Assembly: GCA_034336665.1 (NCBI GenBank)
Contig: JAPFBE010000013.1
Span: 14,673,056-14,737,055 of the forward strand
From: Luscinia megarhynchos
Taxonomy: Eukaryota > Chordata > Aves > Passeriformes > Turdidae
Length of the DNA: 64,000 nucleotides
Direction: 5' to 3'
Shown here: one piece after another, positions 22,701 to 28,852 of the stretch
How positions within the stretch are numbered: position 1 is the first letter of the stretch
How the letters are laid out: every line of letters starts with the position of its first letter
The notes under the pieces: model-generated
Seen by the model: the letters and a program-made list of their open reading frames with translations, nothing else
What the model was told of the DNA's origin: nothing
Databases searched by the model: none
Translations under genes and position numbers: made by a program

Positions 22701-23071
22701 GATTATTCAAATTTCATCTTTCACAACCCAATCCAGCAAAAGGATGCTTTGAAGCCTTAGTTAGGGAAAATTGCCCTTGGAAACCAAATAATCCCTTTTT
22801 CACAAATCTCTGTGCTTGCACAGATTCCTTTACCTTCAAAATTGTTCATTAAACTTAAATATTTTCTTTCTTTCAGACTATCCCTCACTATTCCATCCCT
22901 TGTCACTCCAGCTCCAATGTGGTGGTGGAACCCAGCGGGCTCCTGGAGCTCAACAACTTCACCAGTCAGCGCCTCGATGATGAGGAGACAGCAATGGAGC
23001 AAGATGTGGACAGTAGCACTGAGGATGGCACTGAGCCCAGCCCCTCTCAAAGTTCTGCTGAACAATCCTAA
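1450..23071 (+). CDS. EMSY: EMSY, BRCA2-interacting transcriptional repressor (3' part, 13 coding exons)
   Basis: EMSY is a nuclear chromatin protein that binds the BRCA2 transactivation region, HP1-type proteins and the KDM5A/SIN3 histone demethylase-deacetylase machinery, and represses transcription. Thirteen exons with AG acceptors and GT donors join in phase into 3114 nt with no internal stop, giving 1037 residues plus TAA. The translation matches vertebrate EMSY as I remember it nearly throughout: Ser/Thr/Val-rich low-complexity sequence, Gln-rich segments and a conserved acidic C-terminus ending SPSQSSAEQS. Human EMSY is about 1322 residues, so roughly the first 270, including the ENT domain (the family's only folded domain), are encoded upstream of the window. 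No globular domain or membrane segment is visible in this part. The promoter lies outside the window. Identity is very secure; small errors in exon edges remain possible because no transcript was available. Confidence 0.96.
1715..3711 (+). other. EMSY intron with one CR1 fragment
   Basis: Non-coding sequence with a GTATGG donor and a TTTCACAG acceptor. It holds the antisense CR1 piece near 3240-3340, followed by an AT-rich stretch (3343-3390). Nothing else is recognisable. Confidence 0.75.
3240..3340 (-). mobile_element. CR1 LINE 3' end fragment
   Basis: Reverse complement of a CR1 3' terminus: a degenerate tail, then TTTTGGGTTGAAAGGGACCT and CTGCCAGGGGCAGAAACATC. It is truncated after about 100 bases, as is usual for CR1. 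It lies in an EMSY intron against the direction of transcription. Confidence 0.8.
3712..3981 (+). CDS. EMSY: EMSY coding exon with glutamine-rich tract
   Basis: Phase 1 in and phase 1 out; acceptor CACAG at 3707-3711, donor G|GTAGTT at 3982. It encodes VSTSAVKVASTRLPSPKG and then a Gln-rich region with runs of five and four Gln (about 3860-3891), encoded mostly by CAG. It ends in IKPTIQIKQESG, which is conserved with mammals. IKQE fits the SUMO consensus (hydrophobic-K-x-E). The frame stays open about 45 codons into the intron, so an unspliced reading would look like a separate gene but is not. Confidence 0.95.
3854..3930 (+). repeat. CAG-rich coding repeat (polyglutamine) in EMSY
   Basis: CAG/CAA codons repeat through 3854-3930, interrupted by CCA/CCC (Pro) and a VPCSVA spacer. 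The two purest blocks encode QQQQQ and QQQQ. The antisense frame gives an alanine-rich shadow ORF that is not a gene. Confidence 0.85.
3982..6029 (+). other. EMSY intron with MIR-type SINE relic
   Basis: Non-coding. It contains the SINE relic near 4455-4610; elsewhere it is plain AT-rich sequence with short A-runs (5718, 5860). The acceptor is CTTTCCTAG at 6021-6029. Confidence 0.7.
4455..4610 (+). mobile_element. Ancient MIR-type SINE relic (3' part)
   Basis: GACTTTGGGCAAGTCATGTA matches the conserved core-to-3' part of MIR-family SINEs. About 110 bases later comes the typical end GCTATAAAAGTGCAAAGTAT. The tRNA-like head is not recognisable. Such copies predate the bird-mammal split, so an orthologous insertion may exist in other amniotes. 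The call rests on remembered consensus. Confidence 0.55.
6030..6179 (+). CDS. EMSY: EMSY coding exon (VKIITQQVQPSKILPKPVTA...)
   Basis: Phase 1 on both sides; acceptor CCTAG at 6025-6029, donor G|GTAAGTT at 6180. It encodes 50 residues, including VKIITQQVQPSKILPKPVTA and SNSPIMVVSSNGTIMTTKLV, nearly identical to mammalian EMSY. Its length is a multiple of three (150 nt), so skipping it would keep the frame. Confidence 0.96.
6180..7907 (+). other. EMSY intron with one CR1 fragment
   Basis: Non-coding, with a strong GTAAGT donor and a TCTTTAAAACAG acceptor. It contains the antisense CR1 at 6776-7046. Nothing else is recognisable. Confidence 0.7.
6776..7046 (-). mobile_element. CR1 LINE 3' fragment, divergent subfamily
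   Basis: The antisense order is a degenerate tail (GAACCATAAAATTG), GTTGGAAAATCCCCCTAAGA, a middle with CATGTTCACCACTAAAAAAC, and CTTCCCTGAGCAGCTTGTTC. This differs from the common type elsewhere in the window (no 'accttccactagaccaggttgctcc' block), so an older or different CR1 subfamily is likely. It runs for about 270 bases. Confidence 0.75.
7908..8081 (+). CDS. EMSY: EMSY coding exon (TQATYTRPTVSPSLG...)
   Basis: Phase 1 in and out; acceptor AAAACAG at 7901-7907, donor G|GTAGGC at 8082. It encodes TQATYTRPTVSPSLGARVAG, then YVKTTSGSIITVVPKSLATL and GGKIISSNIVSG, all conserved with mammals. The LGARVAGTPG part reads slightly longer than my recollection of human. Length is 174 nt, symmetric. 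Confidence 0.96.
8662..8838 (+). mobile_element. CR1 LINE 3' end
   Basis: Sense copy of the common CR1 3' UTR: CTGGCACAGGTTGCCCAGAG through GGACAGGGCTTGGAGCAACT and GGTCCCTTCCAACCCAAAAC, with a decayed tail (GTGGTTCTATCATCT). About 180 bases, 5' truncated, inside an EMSY intron. Confidence 0.92.
9704..9847. repeat. A/C-rich low-complexity tract
   Basis: A 16-A run is followed by A-rich sequence mixed with CCAACCAATCAA, CCAACAAAA and a run of seven C. The opposite strand is G/T-rich. The same style recurs at 26481-26563, 27923-28110 and 62267-62338. Confidence 0.9.
10409..10545 (+). CDS. EMSY: EMSY coding exon (TTTKITTIPMTSKPNVIVVQ...)
   Basis: Enters in phase 1 and leaves in phase 0; acceptor TTTAG, donor GGG|GTAAGT at 10546. 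It encodes TTTKITTIPMTSKPNVIVVQ and KTTGKGTTIQGLPGKNVVTT, then LLNAG, identical or nearly so to mammals. The donor could also be read one base later in the G-run, but only this cut keeps the frame (AG|GEKT). Confidence 0.95.
10546..12050 (+). other. EMSY intron, no recognisable feature
   Basis: AT-rich non-coding sequence with no CR1 or other repeat that I recognise. The acceptor is TTCTCTACAG at 12041-12050. Confidence 0.7.
12051..12224 (+). CDS. EMSY: EMSY coding exon (GEKTIQAVPAGAKPAIITAT...)
   Basis: Phase 0 on both sides, 58 codons; acceptor CTACAG, donor CAG|GTACAG at 12225. It encodes GEKTIQAVPAGAKPAIITAT, RPITKMIVTQPKGIGSTVQP and KIIPTKIVYGQQGKTQ, with only conservative changes against mammalian EMSY. 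Confidence 0.96.
12225..13122 (+). other. EMSY intron, no recognisable feature
   Basis: Non-coding sequence of about 900 bases. I see no CR1 or microsatellite of note. The acceptor is TTCCAATTAG at 13113-13122. Confidence 0.7.
13123..13321 (+). CDS. EMSY: EMSY coding exon, Ser-rich segment with VKEE motif
   Basis: Phase 0 in, phase 1 out; acceptor AATTAG, donor G|GTCTGT at 13322. It encodes VLIKPKPVTFQATVVSEQTR, QLVTETLQQASRVAETGNSS and a Ser-rich end (TDSSSSSTESSQSSQ). PEVKEEPQ contains VKEE, a SUMO-consensus fit; my memory of human has GKEE at this place, so the motif may be specific to this lineage. Confidence 0.95.
14361..14394 (+). mobile_element. CR1 3' terminal scrap
   Basis: CCCTCCAGCCCAAAATGGTT plus CTATGATGG matches only the last about 30 bases of a CR1 3' end, directly followed by another CR1 in the same orientation. 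Confidence 0.6.
14401..14580 (+). mobile_element. CR1 LINE 3' end adjoining a splice acceptor
   Basis: Well kept sense CR1: CTGGCACAGGTTGCCCAGAG, GAAGGTGTCCCTGCCCATGG and the tail ATTCTATGATTCTATGATG. Its end lies about 31 bases before the EMSY exon at 14612, so the insertion forms most of the branch-point region of that acceptor. Confidence 0.95.
14612..14776 (+). CDS. EMSY: EMSY coding exon (DSQPVVHVIASRSQDWSEHE...)
   Basis: Phase 1 in and out, 165 nt; acceptor AAACAG at 14606-14611, donor G|GTCTGA at 14777. It encodes DSQPVVHVIASRSQDWSEHE, then IIYQDVSSESQSATSTIKAL and LELQQTT, matching mammals almost exactly. The pyrimidine tract before it (TTTTGGTTTTTTTTT) is interrupted by GG. Confidence 0.96.
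15022..15177 (+). CDS. EMSY: EMSY coding exon (VKEKLESKPRQPTIDLSQMA...)
   Basis: Phase 1 in and out; acceptor AAAGCAG at 15015-15021, donor G|GTAAGTGG at 15178. It encodes VKEKLESKPRQPTIDLSQMA, VPIQMTQEKRHSPESPSIAV and VESELVAEYITT. The short intron before it (14777-15021, 245 bases) holds nothing recognisable. Confidence 0.96.
15178..17806 (+). other. EMSY intron; human cassette exon not seen
   Basis: A 2.6 kb non-coding intron without recognisable repeats. In the human protein as I remember it, about 14 residues (ERTDEGTEVAFPLL) sit between YITT and VSHRS. I searched by eye for a phase 1-1 exon encoding these and found none. A weak partial look-alike at 15291-15327 (TATAG, then GAGGAAATGAGTCTTCCACT) has no GT donor in the right place. 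Confidence 0.6.
17807..17958 (+). CDS. EMSY: EMSY coding exon (VSHRSQPHQSSQPQRTLLQH...)
   Basis: Phase 1 in, phase 0 out; acceptor TTTCAG at 17801-17806, donor CAG|GTTGGA at 17959. It encodes VSHRSQPHQSSQPQRTLLQH, VAQSQTATQTSVVVKSIPAS and STGAITHIMQQ. The donor lacks the usual purine-AGT after GT, so it is weak by sequence. The frame stays open about 50 codons past it, to TAG at 18109-18111. Confidence 0.94.
17959..19380 (+). other. EMSY intron with one CR1
   Basis: Non-coding. It has a sense CR1 at 18183-18360; the rest is unremarkable. The acceptor is TTCTTCTTCTGAAG at 19367-19380, a CTT-rich pyrimidine tract. Confidence 0.7.
18183..18360 (+). mobile_element. CR1 LINE 3' end
   Basis: Sense CR1: CACTGGCATGGGTTGCTTAG, GGAAGTGTTCAGGGCCAGGT, GGTGTCTCTGTCCATGGTAG, ending CCAACCCAAACCATTCTGTG. 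More diverged than the copy at 14401. Confidence 0.92.
19381..19944 (+). CDS. EMSY: EMSY large coding exon, acidic then Gln/Leu-rich
   Basis: Phase 0 on both sides, 188 codons; acceptor CTGAAG, donor CAG|GTAACG at 19945. It begins ALSSHTAFTKHSEQLGTEEG, followed by the acidic EVEEMDTLDPQTGLFYRSAL. A long Gln-rich region follows (KTLQCFQTKQKQTIHLQADQ, QHKLPQMPQLSIRHQKLTPL), then VVQVLAVKTTQQLPKLQQAP. High similarity to mammals. The Gln is encoded by mixed CAG/CAA and is not a pure repeat. Confidence 0.96.
19945..20784 (+). other. EMSY intron, no recognisable feature
   Basis: Non-coding, 840 bases, with no CR1 seen. The acceptor is GTGATTTTCAG at 20774-20784. Confidence 0.7.
20785..21297 (+). 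CDS. EMSY: EMSY coding exon, most diverged segment
   Basis: Phase 0 on both sides, 171 codons; donor CAG|GTAAGA at 21298. Conserved anchors are GSTVTEITFEGHEPP, GGSSVPKL, MVEAQIDANIEHTLVDPPNK, IQNISQKKAEESSSEIVVQ and the PQQQ/SSSPP pattern. The residues between them differ strongly from my memory of human, with more Ala, Pro and Ser. The frame is open upstream of the acceptor back to 20692, but that part is intron. Confidence 0.94.
21298..22876 (+). other. Last EMSY intron with one CR1 fragment
   Basis: AT-rich non-coding sequence with a short AAT microsatellite (about 22319-22343) and a diverged sense CR1 (22440-22556). The acceptor is TTTCTTTCTTTCAG at 22863-22876. Confidence 0.7.
22440..22556 (+). 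mobile_element. CR1-type LINE 3' end, older subfamily
   Basis: CTGCCTGGTGGGATTCTTGA, GGGCCAGGAGTTGGACTCGA and TGGTCCTTGTGGGTCATTCT ending AGGTTATTCTTTCAT. This is the CR1 3' end type with 'ggagttggactcgatgatcc' rather than the common one. Sense strand, in the last EMSY intron. Confidence 0.75.
22877..23071 (+). CDS. EMSY: EMSY last coding exon, conserved acidic C-terminus
   Basis: Phase 0; 64 codons plus TAA at 23069-23071. It encodes TIPHYSIPCHSSSNVVVEPS, GLLELNNFTSQRLDDEETAM and EQDVDSSTEDGTEPSPSQSS, then AEQS. It is almost identical to mammals, so it is probably under strong constraint. The acidic DDEE/EQDVD patch could serve as an interaction surface (inference). Confidence 0.97.
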   Translation, partial: TIPHYSIPCHSSSNVVVEPSGLLELNNFTSQRLDDEETAMEQDVDSSTEDGTEPSPSQSSAEQS

Positions 23072-23480
23072 GGAATAGGGACACTGGAGTGCACTTTAAA
23101 ATATCTTGGGATTTTGAGCATCCAAGATGCCCTTCTATTGTGATGTCTTAGAGCACTTTGCCTATTAGAATTGTTCATTGGACTCTTGAAGCTTCAGTAT
23201 GTTTTAACAAGACAGTATTGAAAAAGCTGCATCTTAAAAATTGTTTTGGAAAAAAAAGAAGAGATGTAGGTACCAGGATTTAGTAAACCTGTGACAGTGG
23301 AATGTACTCCTGTTCAAAAACATCTGCAGTGAATTCTACAGCTTGTGCTATGGAAGCCCTTGCCCAGATACTGAAACAGCTTTAAGTGAAAAGGGATCAT
23401 TATTTTGCTGTGTCTTTTTAGCTGTTGAGCAAAACACCATAAAAAATAGAAAACGTTTAATAAATATTTTTATTTTCAAA
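23072..23480 (+). other. EMSY: EMSY 3' UTR (minimum extent)
   Basis: Follows the stop codon directly. The first canonical poly(A) signal is AATAAA at 23459-23464, followed by TG-rich sequence (GCATGTGAGAG, TATGTCTCTG). Mammalian EMSY has a longer 3' UTR, so cleavage further down (up to about 24.8 kb, where AT-rich unique sequence continues) is possible; no transcript data decide it. Confidence 0.5.
23459..23464 (+). promoter_or_regulatory. Candidate poly(A) signal AATAAA for EMSY
   Basis: Canonical hexamer 388 bases after the stop codon with GT-rich sequence 25-50 bases downstream. It is the nearest canonical signal on the plus strand. Confidence 0.45.
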
Positions 23481-26400
23481 TAGCATGTGAGAGAAAATAT
23501 GTCTCTGACAGTGCTGGAAAAGCCCCAGAAATTTTGGAATTGGTTAGCTTTCTTGCACTTGTGCTCACTTAAAATTTTTTTTTCAGAAGCTTAAAATATT
23601 TTTTAGAAATTCTTGTTGGTGAATGTCTGGAAATAAGCAAAACTACTAACTGGTAACAAAGTGGGTTTGGTAGTGGAGTTTTGTTTTCATGCTTTCCAAG
23701 AAGTAGGGTAATGGTAGATGAGGCATTTCTTTGTGCCCTAAGCATACAAAAAGCTCATCTACTTTAGTTCAACCTTTGATTATTTATTCAAATATAAAAT
23801 TTAAAGTGAGACAAGTTGTTGAAAAAGTTCCTGTGAAACAGGCAGTTGTATTAATTCTATACAAACTAGGGAGAAGGAGGTGTATTTTGCTATTAATCAG
23901 TTTTTCAAAATTGGGGATAAATAGTTCAGCATTTTTCCAAGTTGAACTTGAGAATTTAAAAGTGAGCTAAGACTTCTAAAAATCTATATTTTACTCTTAC
24001 ATGCTGTTTTTAAAGTTGACAATTTGGGGGAGTTTAAAAGTTTAAATGGGTGTACAATGGTAGGTTTCCAAAATTAGCCTTAGCCTTGGCTTGTTGAAGC
24101 AATACATTGGGGTTTTGTGATAGTTACAAGTCACAGAGAGCAGTTTGGGTTCAGATGGGACAAGAGAACCAGTTTTAATACATTCTGGTAATCAAGACAA
24201 TACATTTTTTTCCAAAATGTATATAAAACCATGTTTTTAACTGTTTTGTATAGATTTCATTATAAATAACTAAGCATTTTATGACTTTGACATATCATTT
24301 AATTGTATATACATGTATAAGCCTAACTGCCCACGTTTTGGTGCTGAAGTACTGTAAGTAGATTTCATCCAAAGTCTAATACAGCTTTTTGTGTCATTCT
24401 TTTTTTTTAAGCTGTCATTTTACTGTTGATACTGTCATTAAGGTGAAATTCCAATTGGAGTAACTCAAACTGAAAAATACAAACCCTAAAAACCATTTCT
24501 CTTACCTGAGTATCCACCTATGTTAGAACTCGCAGTAACCCCTAGAGGGGGCTCTTGGTTTTCTCTAACCTCAGTTATAAACTAAATCACTAGGACCTTC
24601 TTACACTTCTTTTTTCCTTCTGTTTTCTTTTTCCATCAACGTTAGTTCCAAAATAATGTGGTTTATAATTGGGGAGAAATGTCCTGATAAATTTGACATG
24701 CAAATACTGGAATAGTGGGTTATGAAACTAATGATTTTTTTGTTACCTTTATATTGAAATAAGTATTGGTTTGGGTTCTGCAGTCCTTAGTGCTCAGGAT
24801 CAAAGAGAATAATATTATTATAAATGAAACATTCCACATTTCTTTCTTAAGTTAAATAATAACCCTGCCAGTATGTCACAGTAGGTAGTTAAGGTTTTGA
24901 TAACTATTCAGGAGATTTTACTCTTTTTTTAATGAAGTCACAGCAATCAACAAAAGTGAAGAAGTTATGCTCTAAGTTCTGAAAGTTCCACATTGCTACT
25001 GGCAGTGGACAGTCAGTTGTGCTTTGCATAAGTCAGCATAAGGAGTGGTCTGTATTTCCATACCCAGCTGTGAAAGGCCCAAAGCAGGTGACACACAGTT
25101 CTTCTGACTTGCATCAAATGTTCATTGTCATCTGGGCTCTTGCAGTGCTTTGAATGCTCCTGGCATATCTAGGACTGGAAGGCCATGAGAATATAAGAGA
25201 GAGCAAGAATATTCTTAAGTGCTTATGAGTAAGAACATTGCCCTAAGTTACAGTTTCAGTTTTAGGTGAAGGTACATGCTCTCCCCAGCCAAAAATAGAT
25301 ACCAAGAAATGGCCTATGGCAAATTCAACACTTAATGCATTCACTATATTGTTGAGTTCTGGTCCAGTTTATTCTGATGTTTTATGTAAGACTTTTGTTT
25401 GCCTCTTTAGTGATGACTGGAGCAAAGTTGTCCACACTACAGTGGACTATCTGACAGTTCTTTGAAGACAGCAAATTGTTTTAACACCTGAAAGCTTTTC
25501 ATTTTTCTGTGAGACGTGATTGATTTAAGGTTGGCAAGTTGAAGCACATGGTGGGCATGTCTAGGGGTGATGTAAGAAATTTAGAAGAAGGAATTTTGAT
25601 AATCACTGTGTTCATTCTTGGAACTCTTTTCTTGCTGCTTTCCCAAATTTCAACTTGGTTTTTTCAGATTCTTTTTCAGCATTTCATCATGTGAACACCT
25701 TTACAAATAAGAAGTAGACAAGATGAGCTAAAATGTCGGGTAGACATAGTTTGATTTTTTACTTGATTTTTTGATAATGACAGTAAGATGAGGTGCTTGG
25801 AGTATTTGGCCTTCTCTCCTTTGCATGAACTCCAGGCATCAGTGCCTGTTCTTCTGTCCTGCCTGGCAGATGTGCAGCGTTTTCTTACCTGCCCTTGGGA
25901 TACTTCATCCCCCTGCAGCCGTGTATCCACTTCTCACAGCCCTATAAAACAGCCCTTGCTAAAAATAAACATCAGTATGTAAAGCAATATTTGCATATCC
26001 CATGTCCCTCATAAGTTGCATCTTCATTCCTGAAATTAATTTGATGTCCCTTCTTGGAATGGAATAATGATTAGCTATGGTAGAGGTAATTTTTGGTAGT
26101 GAGAATTAGCAGGCAGTAGACTTGTATCTTGTCAAAAAGCTGTGGGTAAATTGTAGAGCAAGTGAAATGGCATTAATGAGTTGCTTTGAATTCAGCAGTT
26201 TAACAAATTGCTCTGGTACTGCAGCAACACATGAAATTGCAAAAAAATGCTAAGAAAGTGAACTGAAGCTGGAGGAATTACTGAAACTAGGGGAGATTTA
26301 TGTGTGCCTTAAAGATGCAGGGATTCAAAGAAGACTGCATGTTTTCTGGAAAGGTTAAACCATTGTGTTGACTGAATTTTCAGTCTCAGTGTTTCTCCCA

Positions 26401-27080
26401 CTGACAAAACAAGCTTTTGAAATTTCAGGGCAAAAATAGAAAAAGGGCCCTTTGAAAAGAACACGTGACTAAATCAAAGGGTTTTTTTAAAAAAAAACAA
26501 ACAAAAAACCAAACAAAAAACCTAAAAAACACTCATCTAAAACCTTCTAAAAAATTAAAAAATCTTGAATCAAGACTATATACTTTTGTTTCTAGTGCAG
26601 AAATAGTTCCTAGTGATTTTGCAGGTGAAGGTGGTTGTGCATCCCCACAGGTGCACACAAAGGGAGATGATTTCAGCTTGGCAATATTCAATCCAGAGAA
26701 GACTGATCATAATTTAGGATAATGAGCTAGAAAAATACTGCTTTGGGGTTTGCCTATATTGGCAAAAAAGCATCTTTAGCAGTTTGTGTCTATGCTTAGC
26801 TCCTTTCCCTAAGTTTTGGAGTAAACCATGAAGAATATTTGCTAACAGCTTGTGCAGTTTCCTTCCACACTGTGGGACTGAGTTTTTCCTCTACTCAGAG
26901 TCTGTCCTGAGAATCTTTGAACCTTTCTTCCAGTAGAAAAGAAACACCTTATGATAAAATTAGAGCTTAACATATCTTATAAAAAAGAAAGTTGGGGAAG
27001 AAGTATCTTTAGGTGTATTTGTGGGTTCCTTTGCAAGAAGAAATTGTTGTTGGGGCATCAGTCTGGTACAGAGGCAGAGT
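23481..27080. other. Intergenic or distal 3' UTR, AT-rich, mostly unique
   Basis: No coding sequence recognised. The first about 1.3 kb could be distal EMSY 3' UTR. An A/C-rich tract lies at 26481-26563. No CR1 until 27081. Confidence 0.6.
26481..26563. repeat. A/C-rich low-complexity tract
   Basis: GTTTTTTTAAAAAAAAACAA followed by repeated CAAAAAACC-like units. Similar in style to 9704-9847. Confidence 0.85.
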
Positions 27081-27268
27081 ATCATCATCAAATTATTTGG
27101 GTTGGAATGGACCTTAAAACTCATCCAGTTCAACCCTCCAGCCATGGGCAGGAACACCTTCCACTAGACCAGGTAGCTCCAGGTCCTGTCCAGCCTGGCC
27201 TTGAGCCCTTCCAGGGATGGGGCAGCCACAGCTTCTGTGGGAAACCTGAGCCAGGACCTTGACACTCT
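27081..27268 (-). mobile_element. CR1 LINE 3' end
   Basis: Antisense CR1: ATCATCATCAAATTATTTGG as tail, GGTTGGAATGGACCTTAAAA, ACACCTTCCACTAGACCAGG, GGGATGGGGCAGCCACAGCT. Ends near a Lys/Asn-rich low-complexity stretch. Confidence 0.93.
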
Positions 27269-27457
27269 GACAGAAAAAAACTAAAACAAGTAAGCGTGAA
27301 AAAAAATCAACAGTAAGATTGAGGATAATTTAACTGGGATTGACAAGGGGTATAGTGTTTTCTATCATTTGCAGTCTTTTCTCTCCAATCAGCACAAATG
27401 CTGCAGGTTGAAATTGAGTTGAGAGTTGAATTGGTATGCTAAGGATTTAAACTTTGT

Positions 27458-27475
27458 AAAAAAAAAAAAAAAAAA
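27458..27475. repeat. Poly(A) run of 18
   Basis: Eighteen A in a row. No element 5' to it is recognisable, so it is a mononucleotide repeat rather than a proven retroposon tail. Confidence 0.9.
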
Positions 27476-27778
27476 CTGAGAACCTGGTGGTACCTTGAGG
27501 CATGCAGAGCTATGACTGGTGTGCAGAGGTGGTTAGTCATCTTGGATGGGTTTGGGGGGTTGTGTTTTCACTGTACTTTGGTGAAAAGTTGCTGAACTGT
27601 TAAAATAGTAAGATCAGTTCCTGGGAACTTGCTCATTAATTCTAGAGAACAGGGTCTTTGAATTACTCGGTACAGAAAAGATATTAAGAAGTTTTCAAAC
27701 ACTGTGGGCTGAAGAGTAATCAAATGGTCTTACATAATTTTTGAAGCCAGGACTGCACCCACAGAAAGGGACTGAAAC

Positions 27779-27826
27779 AGGACGATTTATAAGGTCTTTT
27801 CCAGCTCAAACCATTCCGTGATGACT
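27779..27826 (+). mobile_element. CR1 3' terminal scrap
   Basis: GGACGATTTATAAGGTCTTT, then TCCAGCTCAAACCATTCCGT and GATGAC, which fits the last about 48 bases of a sense CR1. Confidence 0.6.
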
Positions 27827-27922
27827 GTTAGAAATGTCCAAGAAATACTCCAGATCTGATCCTTATCAAAACTTCCTATGTTTTTAGTTTTGCTCAGTCC
27901 TTGGTCTCTTTTTAAAAAACCA

Positions 27923-28110
27923 GGGTTTTTGTTGTTGTTGTTGTTTTGGTGTTTTGGTTTTTTTTTTAGTTTGTTTTTGGGGTTTCTTTTGGGGGGGTGG
28001 TGTGGGATTTTTTGTTTGTTTTGGGGATTTTTTTTTGGTTTTGTTTGTGTTGGTTTGGGGTTGTTGTGGTTTATTTTGGTTGGTTGGTTGATTGGTTGGG
28101 GGTTTTTTAG
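27923..28110. repeat. G/T-rich low-complexity tract with GTT microsatellite
   Basis: About 190 bases almost only G and T on the plus strand. It includes (GTT)5, a run of seven G, GGGG blocks and GGTTGGTTGGTTGATTGGTT. Several G-runs spaced by short T-loops could form quadruplexes. Open frames on both strands here are artefacts of composition. Confidence 0.92.
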
Positions 28111-28301
28111 GTATCTTGGTGTTTTCACCAGCTTTCCAGCTCAGTAAGGTTTTTAGCAGTTTTCAACTTTCCTGTGATCCTGGTGATCCTGTTTGCTGTA
28201 GCTGCCTTTATTGAATGGATTTAGAAAAGCTACTGTTGTCACCCACCTGGGCTGCAACCATGGGGTTTTTGGGCTATTGTTGTCTCTTACATGGGTTTTA
28301 G

Positions 28302-28345
28302 ACTCCATAGAATGGTTTGGCTTGGAAGGAGGGACCCAAGATTTT
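28302..28345 (-). mobile_element. CR1 3' terminal scrap
   Basis: TCCATAGAATGGTTTGGCTT, then GGAAGGAGGGACCCAAGATT, matching the antisense start of a CR1 3' end only. Confidence 0.6.
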
Positions 28346-28710
28346 CTAATTCTGTCACTTGAATGCCCAAACAACCTAGCATGAATCCTTTTTGATGGCA
28401 CTTTTAGTAAAATTTTGATAATCCTTACTAGTAAGAGCCTAATTTATTCCTCATTAGAGCAAACATTGTTCAGAAATGGTCCTTTATGATAAAAAAAAAA
28501 CAAACAGCTTGTCACAGCTCTTAGCCAGAACTGGCCCAGAAGTTCATAGATCACCAGTACTTTGTGACTTCCTTCATGTCAGGCTCTACCAGAAGCCAGC
28601 TAAAACCTCTGGAAATCTCTTTGCACAGGTTTTGCTGTTTTGCTGTTAAGGATGCTGCCCAAGAGCTGCATGCAGCAAAGAGCTGGGAGCAGTTCTTTGT
28701 GCCCACGCTT

Positions 28711-28852
28711 CACTGAGGTTGGCAGGAACCTCTGGAGATCATCTGGCCCAGCCTCTTGCTGAAAGCAGGGTCAGACTGCTCAGGACCATGTCCAGCTGGG
28801 TTTTTGGAAACCTAGCATGATGGAAACTCAACAGCCTTTTCCAGTGACCACC
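28711..28852 (-). mobile_element. CR1 LINE 3' fragment, divergent subfamily
   Basis: GAGGTTGGCAGGAACCTCTG, GAGATCATCTGGCCCAGCCT, GCTCAGGACCATGTCCAGCT and the end TTTTCCAGTGACCA. This is the 'ccgtgtccag' CR1 type, antisense and without a clear tail. Confidence 0.75.

Noticed and set aside
27787..28147. Lys/Asn/Pro-rich and Phe/Leu/Gly-rich frames on opposite strands
   Set aside because: Both are translations of the G/T-rich low-complexity tract.
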